NCBI GenBank assembly: GCA_964535215.1
Contig: CAZHST010000001.1
Coordinates: 1 to 64,000, forward strand
Direction: 5' to 3'
DNA from: JACQHM01 sp964535215
Lineage (GTDB): Bacteria > Methylomirabilota > Methylomirabilia > Methylomirabilales > JACQHM01
DNA length: 64,000 nucleotides
Positions 33,496 through 41,258 of this stretch are shown here, piece after piece. Position numbers and translations under genes: made by a program. The notes under the pieces are model-generated. The model was not told the origin of the DNA. It did no database searches and saw only the letters and a list, made by a program, of their open reading frames with translations. Within the stretch, counting starts at the first letter, position 1, and every line of letters begins with the position of its first letter.

Positions 33496-33596
33496 GGGGA
33501 GGAAGGGTATAGGGGGACCTTTCCTCCCCAGGGGAGGCCGCGGCTGCGCCCCACGGCTTTGGCCCGGTCCCCTCCCCCGGGTGCCGGCCGCGGCCT
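33496..33596. other. Two GC-rich hairpins between genes
   Basis: First stem: 33496-33506 with 33518-33529 (GGGGAGGAAGG against its complement, one bulge). Second stem: AGGCCGCGGC (33535-33544) with GCCGCGGCCT (33587-33596), 42-base loop. Neither has a T run, so they may be a Rho-type end, a processing barrier or an attenuator before 33628. Confidence 0.45.
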
Positions 33597-33627
33597 GTCC
33601 CCTCCCTTCCGCCGAGGGGAAGGAGAA

Positions 33628-34338
33628 ATGGAAATACGCCCACTCATCTACGATTATGGCTTTTGGACGGCGGTGCTGGCGAACGTCCTCTTCTTCGGCC
33701 TCTTCGCCCTGGCGTTCTTGCAGCCCCGGAGACGGGTCGAGTGGCGCTCCTTAGGCGTCTTCAGCGCCTTCTTGATCGCCCTCTTCGCCGAGATGTACGG
33801 CTTCCCGCTCACGATCTATCTCCTGACAGGCCTGCTGGGCCGGAAATATCCTACCTTCTTTCCCTTCGCCCACGAAAGCGGCCATCTGTGGGTGACCCTG
33901 CTGGGGGGTGGGGAAGGGATGCTCGCCATCATCCACCTGATCAGCAACTCCCTGATGCTGGGGGGCCTGACCCTGATGGGAATCGGGTGGTGGCAGATTC
34001 ATTGGGCTAGGGGAGCGTTGGTGACGACGGGGATCTACCGCCTCGTCCGACACCCCCAGTATCTCGCCCTCTTTGCCATCATTATCGGAAGTCTGATCCA
34101 GTGGCCGACGCTCCCCACCCTCCTGATGGCCCCCATCTTACTGGTGGTCTACTCCCGCTTGGCCCGCCGGGAGGAGCGGGAGTTAGAGGAGCGGTTCGGG
34201 GAAGACTACCGACGCTACAAGGCCAGGACGCCGGCCTTCCTCCCCTTCTGGCGGCCTCGCAGGTTCCGGCCGGTCGAAGAGGAGACCATCCCCTCACGGG
34301 CCGCCGGCTCGTGGCCCTGGGGGACGCCAGAACCTTGA
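33628..34338 (+). CDS. Membrane isoprenylcysteine/phospholipid methyltransferase-like protein
   Basis: 236 residues with about five membrane segments. LVRHPQYLALFAI (SAM-binding turn), then EERELEERFGEDYRRYKAR and a Pro, the ICMT/PEMT pattern shared with 7321. It lacks the extracytoplasmic tail of that protein. The ATG follows AAGGAG. Substrate unknown; both copies lie beside metal-stress genes. Confidence 0.75.
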   Translation: MEIRPLIYDYGFWTAVLANVLFFGLFALAFLQPRRRVEWRSLGVFSAFLIALFAEMYGFPLTIYLLTGLLGRKYPTFFPFAHESGHLWVTLLGGGEGMLAIIHLISNSLMLGGLTLMGIGWWQIHWARGALVTTGIYRLVRHPQYLALFAIIIGSLIQWPTLPTLLMAPILLVVYSRLARREERELEERFGEDYRRYKARTPAFLPFWRPRRFRPVEEETIPSRAAGSWPWGTPEP

Positions 34339-34359
34339 TCGGAAGACGGAGTGGAAGGG

Positions 34360-34860
34360 GTGAGGACGATCGTCGAGTACAGCGCGGAGAAGCCCCCAGA
34401 AAACGCCTATCCGGAGAGGATCGTCTCCCCTCCCCACCCAAGCCCCTGCTGCTTGTCTCAGATGGTGCCGGTCGGGGAGAGGGACCGGGAGAACGGCTGG
34501 CCCTTTATCTACAAGCGTTGTTCCATCTGCGGCTTCACCGTCCGTTTCTTTGAAAGTGTCAGCCCCGGCTTCCTTCCCCTTCAGCTTCTCGCGGGCCGGT
34601 GGCTATTACACAAGGGTGTGCTGAGAAAGTCGAACGGGGGAGGGAAAAGGGTGAGGGTGAACGTTCGTGAAGGAAAGGGGGTGAGAAGGATGATGGAGGA
34701 TCCGGTGTGTGGCATGGAGGTGGATCCGAAGAAGGCGCCGACCTTGGTCTACGAAGGGAAGACCTTCGCCTTCTGTAGCCCGGCCTGCAAAGAGACCTTC
34801 GAGAAGGCGCCGAAGAAGTACGCCGAGAAGAAGGCCGGCGGCCACTCGCACGGCTGCTAG
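34360..34860 (+). CDS. Zinc-ribbon-like protein in frame with a YHS domain
   Basis: The first about 65 residues match the zinc-ribbon-like protein at 4725: VEYSA, NAYP, RIVSPP, PSPCC, then CSICGFTVRFF. The GTG at 34360 aligns with the ATG of that gene. Unlike there, no stop follows. The frame continues through about 45 residues of non-conserved sequence (VLRKSNGGGKRVRVN) into a YHS domain. Either this is a true fusion or the first gene lost its stop and the YHS protein is still made from its own start at 34690. Total 166 residues. Confidence 0.6.
   Translation: MRTIVEYSAEKPPENAYPERIVSPPHPSPCCLSQMVPVGERDRENGWPFIYKRCSICGFTVRFFESVSPGFLPLQLLAGRWLLHKGVLRKSNGGGKRVRVNVREGKGVRRMMEDPVCGMEVDPKKAPTLVYEGKTFAFCSPACKETFEKAPKKYAEKKAGGHSHGC
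34690..34860 (+). CDS. YHS-domain metal-binding protein (internal start)
   Basis: 56 residues starting ATGATG after GGGGGTGAGAAGG, so it can be translated independently of the longer frame from 34360. The domain has EDPVCGMEVDPKKAP, a TFAFCSPACKETF block and a His/Cys tail (GGHSHGC) likely to add metal affinity. Close relative of 5976-6122; in both places it follows a zinc-ribbon-like gene. Confidence 0.65.
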   Translation: MMEDPVCGMEVDPKKAPTLVYEGKTFAFCSPACKETFEKAPKKYAEKKAGGHSHGC

Positions 34861-34870
34861 CTTGCGAAGT

Positions 34871-34912
34871 GAGGGGGGGCGGAGGACGAACACCTTTGGC
34901 CTTCGCCCCCTC
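34871..34912 (+). terminator. Possible hairpin terminator
   Basis: GAGGGGGGGCGGAGG (34871-34885) can pair with the complement CCTTCGCCCCCTC (34900-34912), with mismatches. It lies 10 bases after the YHS stop and before nuoA, but has no T run. The rest of the 145-base gap to nuoA shows nothing clear. Confidence 0.35.
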
Positions 34913-35005
34913 CCGCCTCGCCGGGGAGTCCCATCGTGGTCCGGTGATCCAAGGGGGACCTCGGAGGTCTGATCCCTCCGACGCCTCCTTTTGAAGGGAT
35001 GCGAA

Positions 35006-35362
35006 GTGATCGAGTATCTGCCGATCCTTGTCATGCTGGTGATCGCTGTGGCCTTCGCCATGATCACCGCGGTCTTGTCGGCCATCTGCGGGCCCAGACG
35101 GCCGACCCGGGCGAAACTTTCGCCGTACGAATGTGGCATTATCCCCGTGGGGGATGCCCGGATCCAGTTTTCCGTCAAGTTCTACCTGGTCGCCATGTTC
35201 TTCATCATCTTCGATATCGAGATCGCGTTCCTGGTTCCTTGGGCTGTCGTCCTACGCGAGTTGGGCCTCTTTGGCCTCGTTGAGATGCTGATCTTCATTG
35301 GCATCCTCTGCCTCGGCCTCTGCTACATCTGGATGAAAGGGGGGCTGGAATGGGAGCGATGA
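35006..35362 (+). CDS. nuoA: NADH-quinone oxidoreductase subunit A
   Basis: 118 residues with three membrane helices. YECGIIPVGDARIQFSVKFY and FIIFDIEIAFLVPW are the invariant NuoA blocks, including the acidic residue in the second helix. Start GTG 35006; a TTG at 34991 is possible. Overlaps nuoD by 13 bases. No nuoB or nuoC follows, so this is part of an incomplete complex I set here. Confidence 0.92.
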   Translation: MIEYLPILVMLVIAVAFAMITAVLSAICGPRRPTRAKLSPYECGIIPVGDARIQFSVKFYLVAMFFIIFDIEIAFLVPWAVVLRELGLFGLVEMLIFIGILCLGLCYIWMKGGLEWER

Positions 35363-36501
35363 GCGGCAGCAACGATCCCCGGTTTCTGGAGCGGGGCCGG
35401 GAGACCATGGAGGAGCTGTGGGTGAACATGGGGCCCCAGCATCCCTCGACCCACGGTGTCTTCCGGATGCTGATGAAGCTGGACGGTGAGCTGGTCTTAG
35501 AGGTGGTTCCCTACATCGGCTACCTCCACCGCTGCCACGAGAAGATCGGGGAGAATCGCTCGTACCTCCAGATCATCCCTTACACCGATCGGCTGGATTA
35601 TCTGGCGTCCATGTACAATAATTGGGGCTATTGCTTGGCCGTGGAGCGCCTCTACGGCGGCGAGATCCAGGTCCCGGAACGGGCCGAGTACCTCCGGGTG
35701 ATCCTGGGGGAGCTCCAGCGGATCGCCTCCCATCTCCTCTGGCTCGGGACCTTCGGCCTGGACCTCGGGAACTTCACCATCTTCATGTACTGCTTCCGGG
35801 AGCGGGAGATGATCCTGGACCTCTTCGAGGCCGTCTCGGGCCAGCGGTTAAACTACGCCTTCTTCCGCTTTGGTGGGGTTGCCATGGACCTCCCCGCCGG
35901 GTGGGAGGCGGACTGCAAGGCCTTCCTGGAATGGTTTAAACCCCGCCTTCGAGAGTACGACGCCATCACCACGGACAACGTCATCTGGCAGAAGCGGATC
36001 CAGGGGATCGGGGTCCTGAGCCAACAGGATGCGGTGAGCTATGCCGTGAGCGGTCCCATGCTTCGGGGTTCAGGGATCCCATGGGATCTCCGGCGGGACG
36101 ATCCCTACGGGATCTACGACCGGTTCGAGTTTGAGATCCCCGTCGGGGAGAAAGGGGATGTGTGGGACCGGTTCTGGGTCCGGCGGCGGGAGATGGAAGA
36201 AAGCGTCAAGATCGTGGAGCAGGCCTTGAAGCAACTCCCACCCGGCCCAATCCAGGGGAAGGTCCCCAAGAAGATCAGGCCCCCGGCCGGTGACATCTAC
36301 TCCCGGGTGGAGTCGCCCCGGGGGGAGCTGGGATTCTATCTTGTCAGCGATGGTTCTGAGCGCCCTTACCGCTACAAGGTCCGCTCCCCGGCCTTTGTGA
36401 ACCTCTCGGCCCTGCCCGTCATGCTCCCCGGGTGTCTCGTGGCGGACTGCGTGGCCGTCCTGGGCTCCATTGACATCGTCCTGGGGGAGGTGGATCGGTA
36501 G
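35350..36501 (+). CDS. nuoD: NADH-quinone oxidoreductase subunit D
   Basis: 383 residues. GPQHPSTHGVFR, YLHRCHEKIGENR and the C-terminal DIVLGEVDR are all characteristic of the 49-kDa subunit, which forms the quinone site with NuoB; the HPSTHG His and the later Tyr are kept. ATG 35350 or 35359. Coupled to nuoA by overlap. The genes after it are unrelated (HMA, STAS), so nuoB and nuoC must lie elsewhere. Confidence 0.93.
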   Translation: MGAMSGSNDPRFLERGRETMEELWVNMGPQHPSTHGVFRMLMKLDGELVLEVVPYIGYLHRCHEKIGENRSYLQIIPYTDRLDYLASMYNNWGYCLAVERLYGGEIQVPERAEYLRVILGELQRIASHLLWLGTFGLDLGNFTIFMYCFREREMILDLFEAVSGQRLNYAFFRFGGVAMDLPAGWEADCKAFLEWFKPRLREYDAITTDNVIWQKRIQGIGVLSQQDAVSYAVSGPMLRGSGIPWDLRRDDPYGIYDRFEFEIPVGEKGDVWDRFWVRRREMEESVKIVEQALKQLPPGPIQGKVPKKIRPPAGDIYSRVESPRGELGFYLVSDGSERPYRYKVRSPAFVNLSALPVMLPGCLVADCVAVLGSIDIVLGEVDR

Positions 36502-36512
36502 AAAGGAGGAGA

Positions 36513-36818
36513 ATGATGGGACCGGAAGGAAATTGCCACGTTGACCCTCTGGAGAAGGCCGTTGATCAGGAGGCGCTGGCCCGGGCGGAGACGGTGGTCC
36601 TCCGGGTGAGCGGGATGGGCTGTCCGACGTGCACCATCCGGGTGCGGAACAGCCTGCTCTCCTGCCCAGGGGTTGTAGAGGTGCAGATCGATCTGCTTGC
36701 TGGTTTGGCTCTTGTGCATTACGACTCGGAGCAGATCGAGCCCCGAGGCCTCGTGCAAGCCGTTGCGGCAGCCGGCGGAGACGGCCATCACAGGTATCAG
36801 GCTTCAGTCCTCGGCTGA
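36513..36818 (+). CDS. HMA-domain metallochaperone-like protein
   Basis: 101 residues. After a 28-residue acidic lead comes a ferredoxin-like HMA domain with GMGCPTCTIRVRNSL (CxxC metal site) and HYDSEQIEPRGLVQAV. Probably a copper or mercury chaperone, like CopZ/MerP, without a signal peptide. Ribosome site AAAGGAGG. 11 bases after nuoD. Confidence 0.82.
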   Translation: MMGPEGNCHVDPLEKAVDQEALARAETVVLRVSGMGCPTCTIRVRNSLLSCPGVVEVQIDLLAGLALVHYDSEQIEPRGLVQAVAAAGGDGHHRYQASVLG

Positions 36819-36914
36819 GGCGGGAGGCCGTGTGAAAGCGTTGCACCAGGTTTTGAACAGTGGGCTCTGCTCTGGGCCGCCCATGCGTACGGTAGCACCT
36901 GATCGGAGGCGAGG

Positions 36915-37247
36915 ATGGAGGAAAGGCTCCCTGAACTGCGGAAGACGAGGCCCTTCAGCATGGTCACTTCGCGGGGCATGGCCGGATTGGTCTTTCATCT
37001 GCTCGGCGTGATTGATGGATCTTCAGCCTCCCAGGTCCTCGACCACGCCAGGCGATTTGGGGGGACAATCATTCTGGACTTCTCCGGGGTGGCGGAGATC
37101 GGGGAATTCGGCGCGCTGGTTCTCGGCACAGGGTTAAAGGAACTCAGGAAAGCCGGGATCACCATCGAGGTGGATGGGCTGCGGCCGGGACTCTCCCACT
37201 GGCTGTGTCTCGGTGGCGTCTTTGAGGCGATTGCCAGCCATGTCTAG
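36915..37247 (+). CDS. STAS-domain protein (anti-sigma antagonist-like)
   Basis: 110 residues. Typical STAS order: VFHLLGVIDGSSASQVLDH, TIILDFSGVAEIGEFGALVL (phosphoacceptor region with Gly-Glu-Phe where SpoIIAA has Ser/Thr-Ser), KELRKAGITIEVDGL and a final helix. The usual phosphorylatable Ser is not evident, so it may act without phosphorylation. No anti-sigma kinase is nearby. Its end overlaps the next gene. Confidence 0.65.
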   Translation: MEERLPELRKTRPFSMVTSRGMAGLVFHLLGVIDGSSASQVLDHARRFGGTIILDFSGVAEIGEFGALVLGTGLKELRKAGITIEVDGLRPGLSHWLCLGGVFEAIASHV

Positions 37248-37686
37248 TCGGATCCTCCCAAGCCGTCGGGGCTTCCTGGCATCGCTGCTGGCTGGGGCTG
37301 GGGCGTTCCTGGCCGCGGTGGTCTCAGGCCTTCGTCCGCGTCTTGGGCATGATCGTGGATATCAGCGGGTGGTGTGGTGGAGCCGTCCGGAAGGGGAGGG
37401 GCTTTTCATCGCGACCGGACCAGAGCCCAGCGTGGAGGGGCTGCGGACCCTGGGGGAGCGGCTCCGGCAGGAGTTTCGTGATCGGGAGAGCGTGGTGGTC
37501 ATGATCTTTGACGACGTCCGGGCGGCACGGGAGGTCTCCCGGGGATCGCGGCTCATAGGCGAGAGGCGATTTCAGGCGGCCCTCGCCCACCAGCGGGGGA
37601 TGTATCTCAAGAACGTGCTGAGAGGGGAGCACTCTTTCATTATCTATGCTTCTTATCCCATGATACGCGAGGTGATTCGGTACTAA
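37240..37686 (+). CDS. Tat-exported protein of unknown function
   Basis: 148 residues. SRRGFLASLLAGAGAFLAAVV near residues 8-28 is a twin-arginine signal. The mature part contains YQRVVWWSRPEGEG, a central region with VVVMIFDD, and YLKNVLRGEHSFIIY; no cofactor motif is evident. It overlaps the STAS gene by 8 bases. Family not recognised. Confidence 0.6.
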   Translation: MSSRILPSRRGFLASLLAGAGAFLAAVVSGLRPRLGHDRGYQRVVWWSRPEGEGLFIATGPEPSVEGLRTLGERLRQEFRDRESVVVMIFDDVRAAREVSRGSRLIGERRFQAALAHQRGMYLKNVLRGEHSFIIYASYPMIREVIRY

Positions 37687-37690
37687 TCTC

Positions 37691-37771
37691 TTGAGAAGGC
37701 AACACAAGCGCATCATCCTGTACACGGGAAAAGGAGGTGTCGGGAAGACCGCCGTCGCGGAGGAGGAAACG
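37691..37771 (+). pseudogene. ArsA-type ATPase N-terminal remnant
   Basis: RIILYTGKGGVGKTAVA is the start and Walker A loop of ArsA/GET3 anion-transporting ATPases, after which the similarity stops. The frame runs on into the secreted-protein gene that begins at GTG 37772. Only about 25 codons of the ATPase survive, and they would hide the signal peptide if translated as a fusion. Best read as a deletion scar that happens to stay in frame. Confidence 0.65.
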
Positions 37772-38332
37772 GTGCCAGGGAAGGCGGTCCTGGGGCTCAT
37801 CGTGATGGCCCTGTGGGGGGGATTCCCCCTGGAGGGATGGCCGTCGCCATCGGCAGTGGAGGTCGAAGCAAAGTCACCTTCTCCCTCGTTCACCTACGAC
37901 CTGGAGCGGATGATCACCTCCCTCCAACGGCTCACAGGATGGGATGTTGCAGGGATACCCCGACCCAGGGTGGAGGTTCTCAGCCCGCAAGAGTTTTCCA
38001 GCCGGATCAACTTCGATGTTGCGAATGGCATGGTCTTTCTCGGCTACTACAAAATCGGCCGGGACGGGCAGCCGGATACGATCCTCATCAACCGCGTCTG
38101 TCTGGCCGAGGCGAAGGATTTCAAGGTCTCCTCCGACGCCTTGTGTCACAGCACGCTCCTCCACGAGCTGGTCCATTGGGTGCAGACGAACCATCCCCTT
38201 CGACACCCTCCCGATCGGATCGGGAGGGAGCTGGAGGCTGTGACCTGGGAAGAGCGGTATCTCGTCCAACTTCGCCAAGCGGGATCGTCGGGGGATGGAC
38301 CCCTGGAGCCAGCGAAGGGTCCCCAGCGTTAG
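37772..38332 (+). CDS. Secreted HExxH (zincin-like) protein with repeat-derived C-terminus
   Basis: 186 residues from GTG 37772, placed 4 bases after GGAGGAGGAAA. Signal peptide to about residue 33 (LGLIVMALWGGFPL). The body has YDLERMITSLQRLTG, INRVCLAEAKDF and LLHELVHWVQ, an HExxH zinc-protease-like motif. The last 46 or so residues (from HPLRHPPDRIG) are encoded by a dispersed repeat (38195). Starting further upstream at 37691 would fuse the ArsA scrap. Substrate unknown. Confidence 0.6.
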   Translation: MPGKAVLGLIVMALWGGFPLEGWPSPSAVEVEAKSPSPSFTYDLERMITSLQRLTGWDVAGIPRPRVEVLSPQEFSSRINFDVANGMVFLGYYKIGRDGQPDTILINRVCLAEAKDFKVSSDALCHSTLLHELVHWVQTNHPLRHPPDRIGRELEAVTWEERYLVQLRQAGSSGDGPLEPAKGPQR

Positions 38333-38384
38333 CCGAAAAGCGTGGGCATCTCACAAGGCACCTCGCCAAGGGGAGCCGCTTGTC
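38195..38384. repeat. Copy B of a 190-bp dispersed repeat
   Basis: Aligns with 12172-12362 from CCCCTTCGACACC to CGCTTGTC. It provides the last coding part and stop codon of the zincin-like gene, as copy A does for the NtrC-like gene, and fills the gap to 38414. Confidence 0.7.
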
Positions 38385-38413
38385 GCCCAGGAGGATCAGA
38401 GGGAGGTTGAGGG

Positions 38414-38725
38414 ATGAAGAGGGATGGGACGATCAGTCTGGTGATTCTGCTGCTGTTCGGCATCGTGGGCCCTGCTGTCGGCCAGCGCCCTGACGATCCC
38501 CATGGCAGGGCCTATGAGCGGGGCCTCTCGATCCACCTCACCCGGGAACAGGCAGCCGCGATCGCCGCGGAACATTTGGAGGCCCTGGGGAGATCCGGGT
38601 TCAAAATCGGCAGGATTACGGAGTCGGACCCGTACTTTGTGGTGGAGGTGGTGACCCAGGAGGGATCCGTTATGGAGACCCTCCTGGTGGATAAGCGCAC
38701 CGGGTGGGTTCAGTCGGAACCGTGA
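38414..38725 (+). CDS. Small secreted protein, PepSY-like
   Basis: 103 residues, signal peptide to about residue 23 (AVGQ). Mature part: LTREQAAAIAAEHLEALGRSGFKIGRI, then YFVVEVVTQEGSVMETLLVDKRTGWV, a helix plus beta hairpin like a PepSY domain. Probably periplasmic. The ATG follows GGGAGGTTGAGGG. It is 18 bases before the Rieske gene. Confidence 0.65.
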   Translation: MKRDGTISLVILLLFGIVGPAVGQRPDDPHGRAYERGLSIHLTREQAAAIAAEHLEALGRSGFKIGRITESDPYFVVEVVTQEGSVMETLLVDKRTGWVQSEP

Positions 38726-38742
38726 GAGGGAGGGGGACTCGG

Positions 38743-39273
38743 ATGGAACGAAGGGAACGGGGAACCGGCACGACCCGACGCCAGTTCTTCCAGCAGGTGC
38801 TGGCCTGGATCGGGGGCTTGATCAGCCTGGGCATCGGCGCTCCGTTGTTGGGATTCGGGGTCCTCCCAGCCCTTAAAGAAGAGGAGAGCGGATGGGCCCG
38901 GTTGGGCCCTGTGGAGCTGTTTCCGACGGGGGAGCCGACGCTGGTCCCCATGACCTCCGTGAGTCCAAAACCGTGGCCGGAGGAGCCGGTCAAACATGCC
39001 GTCTATGTCTTAAAGAAAGGCGAGACGGAGTTCGTTGTCTACGACATCCGCTGCACCCACGGGGGCTGCCCGGTCCGCTGGGTCAAGCCCGTCCAGAAGT
39101 TCTTCAGCCCCTGCCACGGTGGGGTCTTCGACGTGGACGGTCGGGTCCTGGCGGGGCCACCTCCCCGGCCGCTCGATCGGTACGAGGTGAAGATCGAGGA
39201 TGGGGTCCTGTACGTTGGGAAGCTCTACCGGGTTGATCGGGATCTCAAAAGGATGACCAGGTATTACGCCTGA
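38743..39273 (+). CDS. Tat-exported Rieske iron-sulfur protein
   Basis: 176 residues. TTRRQFFQQVLAWIGG is a Tat signal/anchor. The 2Fe-2S site is CTHGGCPVRW and SPCHGGVFDVDG, so both Cys-x-His and Cys-x2-His sets are complete. This resembles QcrA/PetC Rieske subunits, yet no cytochrome b gene follows; a CuA-like cupredoxin does instead. It may serve an alternative quinol oxidising complex, or its cytochrome b lies elsewhere. A GTG at 38704 gives a longer but less likely start. Confidence 0.88.
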   Translation: MERRERGTGTTRRQFFQQVLAWIGGLISLGIGAPLLGFGVLPALKEEESGWARLGPVELFPTGEPTLVPMTSVSPKPWPEEPVKHAVYVLKKGETEFVVYDIRCTHGGCPVRWVKPVQKFFSPCHGGVFDVDGRVLAGPPPRPLDRYEVKIEDGVLYVGKLYRVDRDLKRMTRYYA

Positions 39274-39312
39274 GCGGTCCCACCGCTAGGAATGTTCCAC
39301 TGGAGGTCTGAA

Positions 39313-39774
39313 ATGGGAGCTAAACGCACGAAACAGAACCGAACCCGTTCAACGGAGAGAGGCAGGCTCTGGAAGCCTCTGGCCTTTCTCGTCATCGTCG
39401 TGGCGACCCTTGGGGCAACCGGGTGGCTCCTCCTTCCTGTCTTCTCCCTGGGCAACTCCGAGGGAAAAAGTCCAACTGTCGTAGAGGTGAGAGGGAGCAT
39501 GGGAGGGTTTTCGCCCTCGGTCATCCGGGTCAAGGTGGGGTACCCACTGACGGTCCGGCTGACAAGCCTGGATAGCCGTTTCCATTTAGATGGCGGCGGC
39601 AAGCACCAGTTTGCCATTGATGAGCTGGGGGTAAACATCATCGCGCCGCCCAAAAGAACGAGTGAAGCGACCTTTACCCCAACCAGGCCGGGGATCTATA
39701 CCTTCTATTGTGACGTCTGCTGCGGCGGCCGCGAGAACCCGACGATGCAGGGCCAGCTCATCGTGGAGGGATAG
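39313..39774 (+). CDS. Membrane-anchored CuA-like cupredoxin
   Basis: 153 residues, ATG 39313 with TGGAGG 7 bases before. A membrane helix (about residues 22-42), then a cupredoxin with GGFSPSVIRVKVG, KHQFAIDELG and a C-terminal FYCDVCCGGRENPTMQG. This resembles a CuA loop (C-x3-C...M), but where COX2 and N2OR have His after the second Cys, this has Arg-Glu-Asn, and an extra Cys lies between. It could be a mononuclear or altered binuclear site. It follows the Rieske gene and precedes ccdA. Confidence 0.75.
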   Translation: MGAKRTKQNRTRSTERGRLWKPLAFLVIVVATLGATGWLLLPVFSLGNSEGKSPTVVEVRGSMGGFSPSVIRVKVGYPLTVRLTSLDSRFHLDGGGKHQFAIDELGVNIIAPPKRTSEATFTPTRPGIYTFYCDVCCGGRENPTMQGQLIVEG

Positions 39775-39777
39775 GCG

Positions 39778-40599
39778 GTGCGCCCCCGCGGATGGCTTTT
39801 CCTCGTCGTTGCTGTCCTCGCGGTCCTCGGTTTAGGGCTGGCGGCTCTGGCGGGGTGGGGGAGCCCCAACGCCCCCCGGGGGCCGTTCGGTACCATGCTC
39901 CCGGCCGTCACCCTCACGACGGTAGTCGTGGCGGGTCTCCTCGACGGCATCAACCCCTGCGCCTTCACCGTGCTGCTCCTCTTGATCACCGCGCTCCTTG
40001 TGGCGGTGCAGGGAAGCACCCCGCAGGGCGCCATTGCCCTCCGGGCGAGGGTCGTGGGCCTTGGCTCGATCTACATCGCCGCCGTGTTCCTGACCTATCT
40101 GGCCTTAGGTGTCGGATTGCTGGCGGCGGCCGGCCTGTTCACCCAGTACCATGTGCCCGCGCGGGTGGGTGCCGTCCTCTCCATCACCTTCGGGCTCTGG
40201 ATGCTGAAGGATGTGTTCCTTCCCGGGATGGGCCCACGCCTCCAGGCGCCCGTGGCGGTGGGCCGGTGGGCGAAAGAAGCGGCCCGCCGGATGACGGTTC
40301 CCGCCCTTGTGGTAAGCGGATTCCTGATCGGGCTCTGCACCGTCCCCTGCAGCGGGGCGGTCTACCTGGCCGTCCTCTCCCTGCTGGCCGCCCAGCCGAG
40401 CGCCCTTCAGGGATTTGCGTACCTGGTGCTCTATAACGTCATGTTCATCCTGCCGCTTCTGGGGATCCTCGTCATCGCCTCCACCCGCCCGTTGCTGAAT
40501 CGCCTGGCCCGCTGGAACCTCCACCACAAGGAGCAGGTCCGGCTGGCCCTCGGCTCGGGGGTGGTCCTGATGGGGCTGGCCATCCTGGCCACGGTGTAA
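39778..40599 (+). CDS. CcdA/DsbD-type thiol-disulfide membrane transporter
   Basis: 273 residues with about seven helices. The two essential Cys lie in GINPCAF and TVPCSGA, as in CcdA/ScsB-type electron transporters. It carries reducing equivalents across the membrane for cytochrome c maturation. GTG start 3 bases after the previous stop. TlpA (40617) and the DUF1573 protein (41259) are its likely periplasmic partners. Confidence 0.85.
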   Translation: MRPRGWLFLVVAVLAVLGLGLAALAGWGSPNAPRGPFGTMLPAVTLTTVVVAGLLDGINPCAFTVLLLLITALLVAVQGSTPQGAIALRARVVGLGSIYIAAVFLTYLALGVGLLAAAGLFTQYHVPARVGAVLSITFGLWMLKDVFLPGMGPRLQAPVAVGRWAKEAARRMTVPALVVSGFLIGLCTVPCSGAVYLAVLSLLAAQPSALQGFAYLVLYNVMFILPLLGILVIASTRPLLNRLARWNLHHKEQVRLALGSGVVLMGLAILATV

Positions 40600-40616
40600 A
40601 AGAGGAGGGGAACCCG

Positions 40617-41246
40617 ATGATCGAACATGCTGTCTGCAAGAAGAAGCCGCCGGGACCCCACCTGGGAAGAGCAAGGGGTCAAAACCCTACGCTGCCAAAA
40701 GCCCTGGTCGCATGGCTTGTTGGGCTCACGCTCGTCACGCTGGGGAGTGTCCGCCCGGACGAGGCCGCGGCGGCGAGGAGGCACCCCCCGGGACACTTCG
40801 GCTTAGAAGTCGGCTATCTGGCCCCCGACTTCGCCCTCCCCGACCTGGAAGGGAAGGTAAGACGCCTCTCCGATTTTAAGGGCAAGGTGGTCCTCCTGAA
40901 CTTCTGGTCCACCTGGTGTCAGCCCTGCCGGGACGAGATGCCCAGCATGCAACGGGCCTTCGAGCAGCACAACCGCCACGGGTTGGAGATCGTCGCCGTG
41001 AGCCTGAACGTGGAGGGGAAGCCGGTGGTTGAGGAGTTTGTGCAGGAGTTCAACCTGACCTTCCCGGTCCTCCTGGACCCCAAGAAAGAGGCCGGGAGAC
41101 TCTATCGGATCTACGCCCTCCCAACGTCTTTCCTCGTGGATCCGGAAGGGGGAATCGCCTACAAGCTCATCGGGGCCAGGGAGTGGGACACTGAGGCGTC
41201 TTGGCAGCTTATTCAGAGGATCCTGCGTGGGGAGACCGGCTCTTAA
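40617..41246 (+). CDS. TlpA/ResA-like thioredoxin
   Basis: 209 residues. Membrane anchor near residues 28-45, then a redoxin domain with APDFALPDLEG, FWSTWCQPCRDEMP (CxxC active site) and YALPTSFLVDPEG (cis-Pro). A periplasmic reductant for apocytochromes, fed by the CcdA-like protein before it. A second TlpA lies at 61874. Confidence 0.88.
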   Translation: MIEHAVCKKKPPGPHLGRARGQNPTLPKALVAWLVGLTLVTLGSVRPDEAAAARRHPPGHFGLEVGYLAPDFALPDLEGKVRRLSDFKGKVVLLNFWSTWCQPCRDEMPSMQRAFEQHNRHGLEIVAVSLNVEGKPVVEEFVQEFNLTFPVLLDPKKEAGRLYRIYALPTSFLVDPEGGIAYKLIGAREWDTEASWQLIQRILRGETGS

Positions 41247-41258
41247 ACGGAGGCATCC

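Noticed and set aside
36819..36914. Possible RNA gene between HMA and STAS genes
   Set aside because: No tRNA-like or stable hairpin structure could be found by eye.
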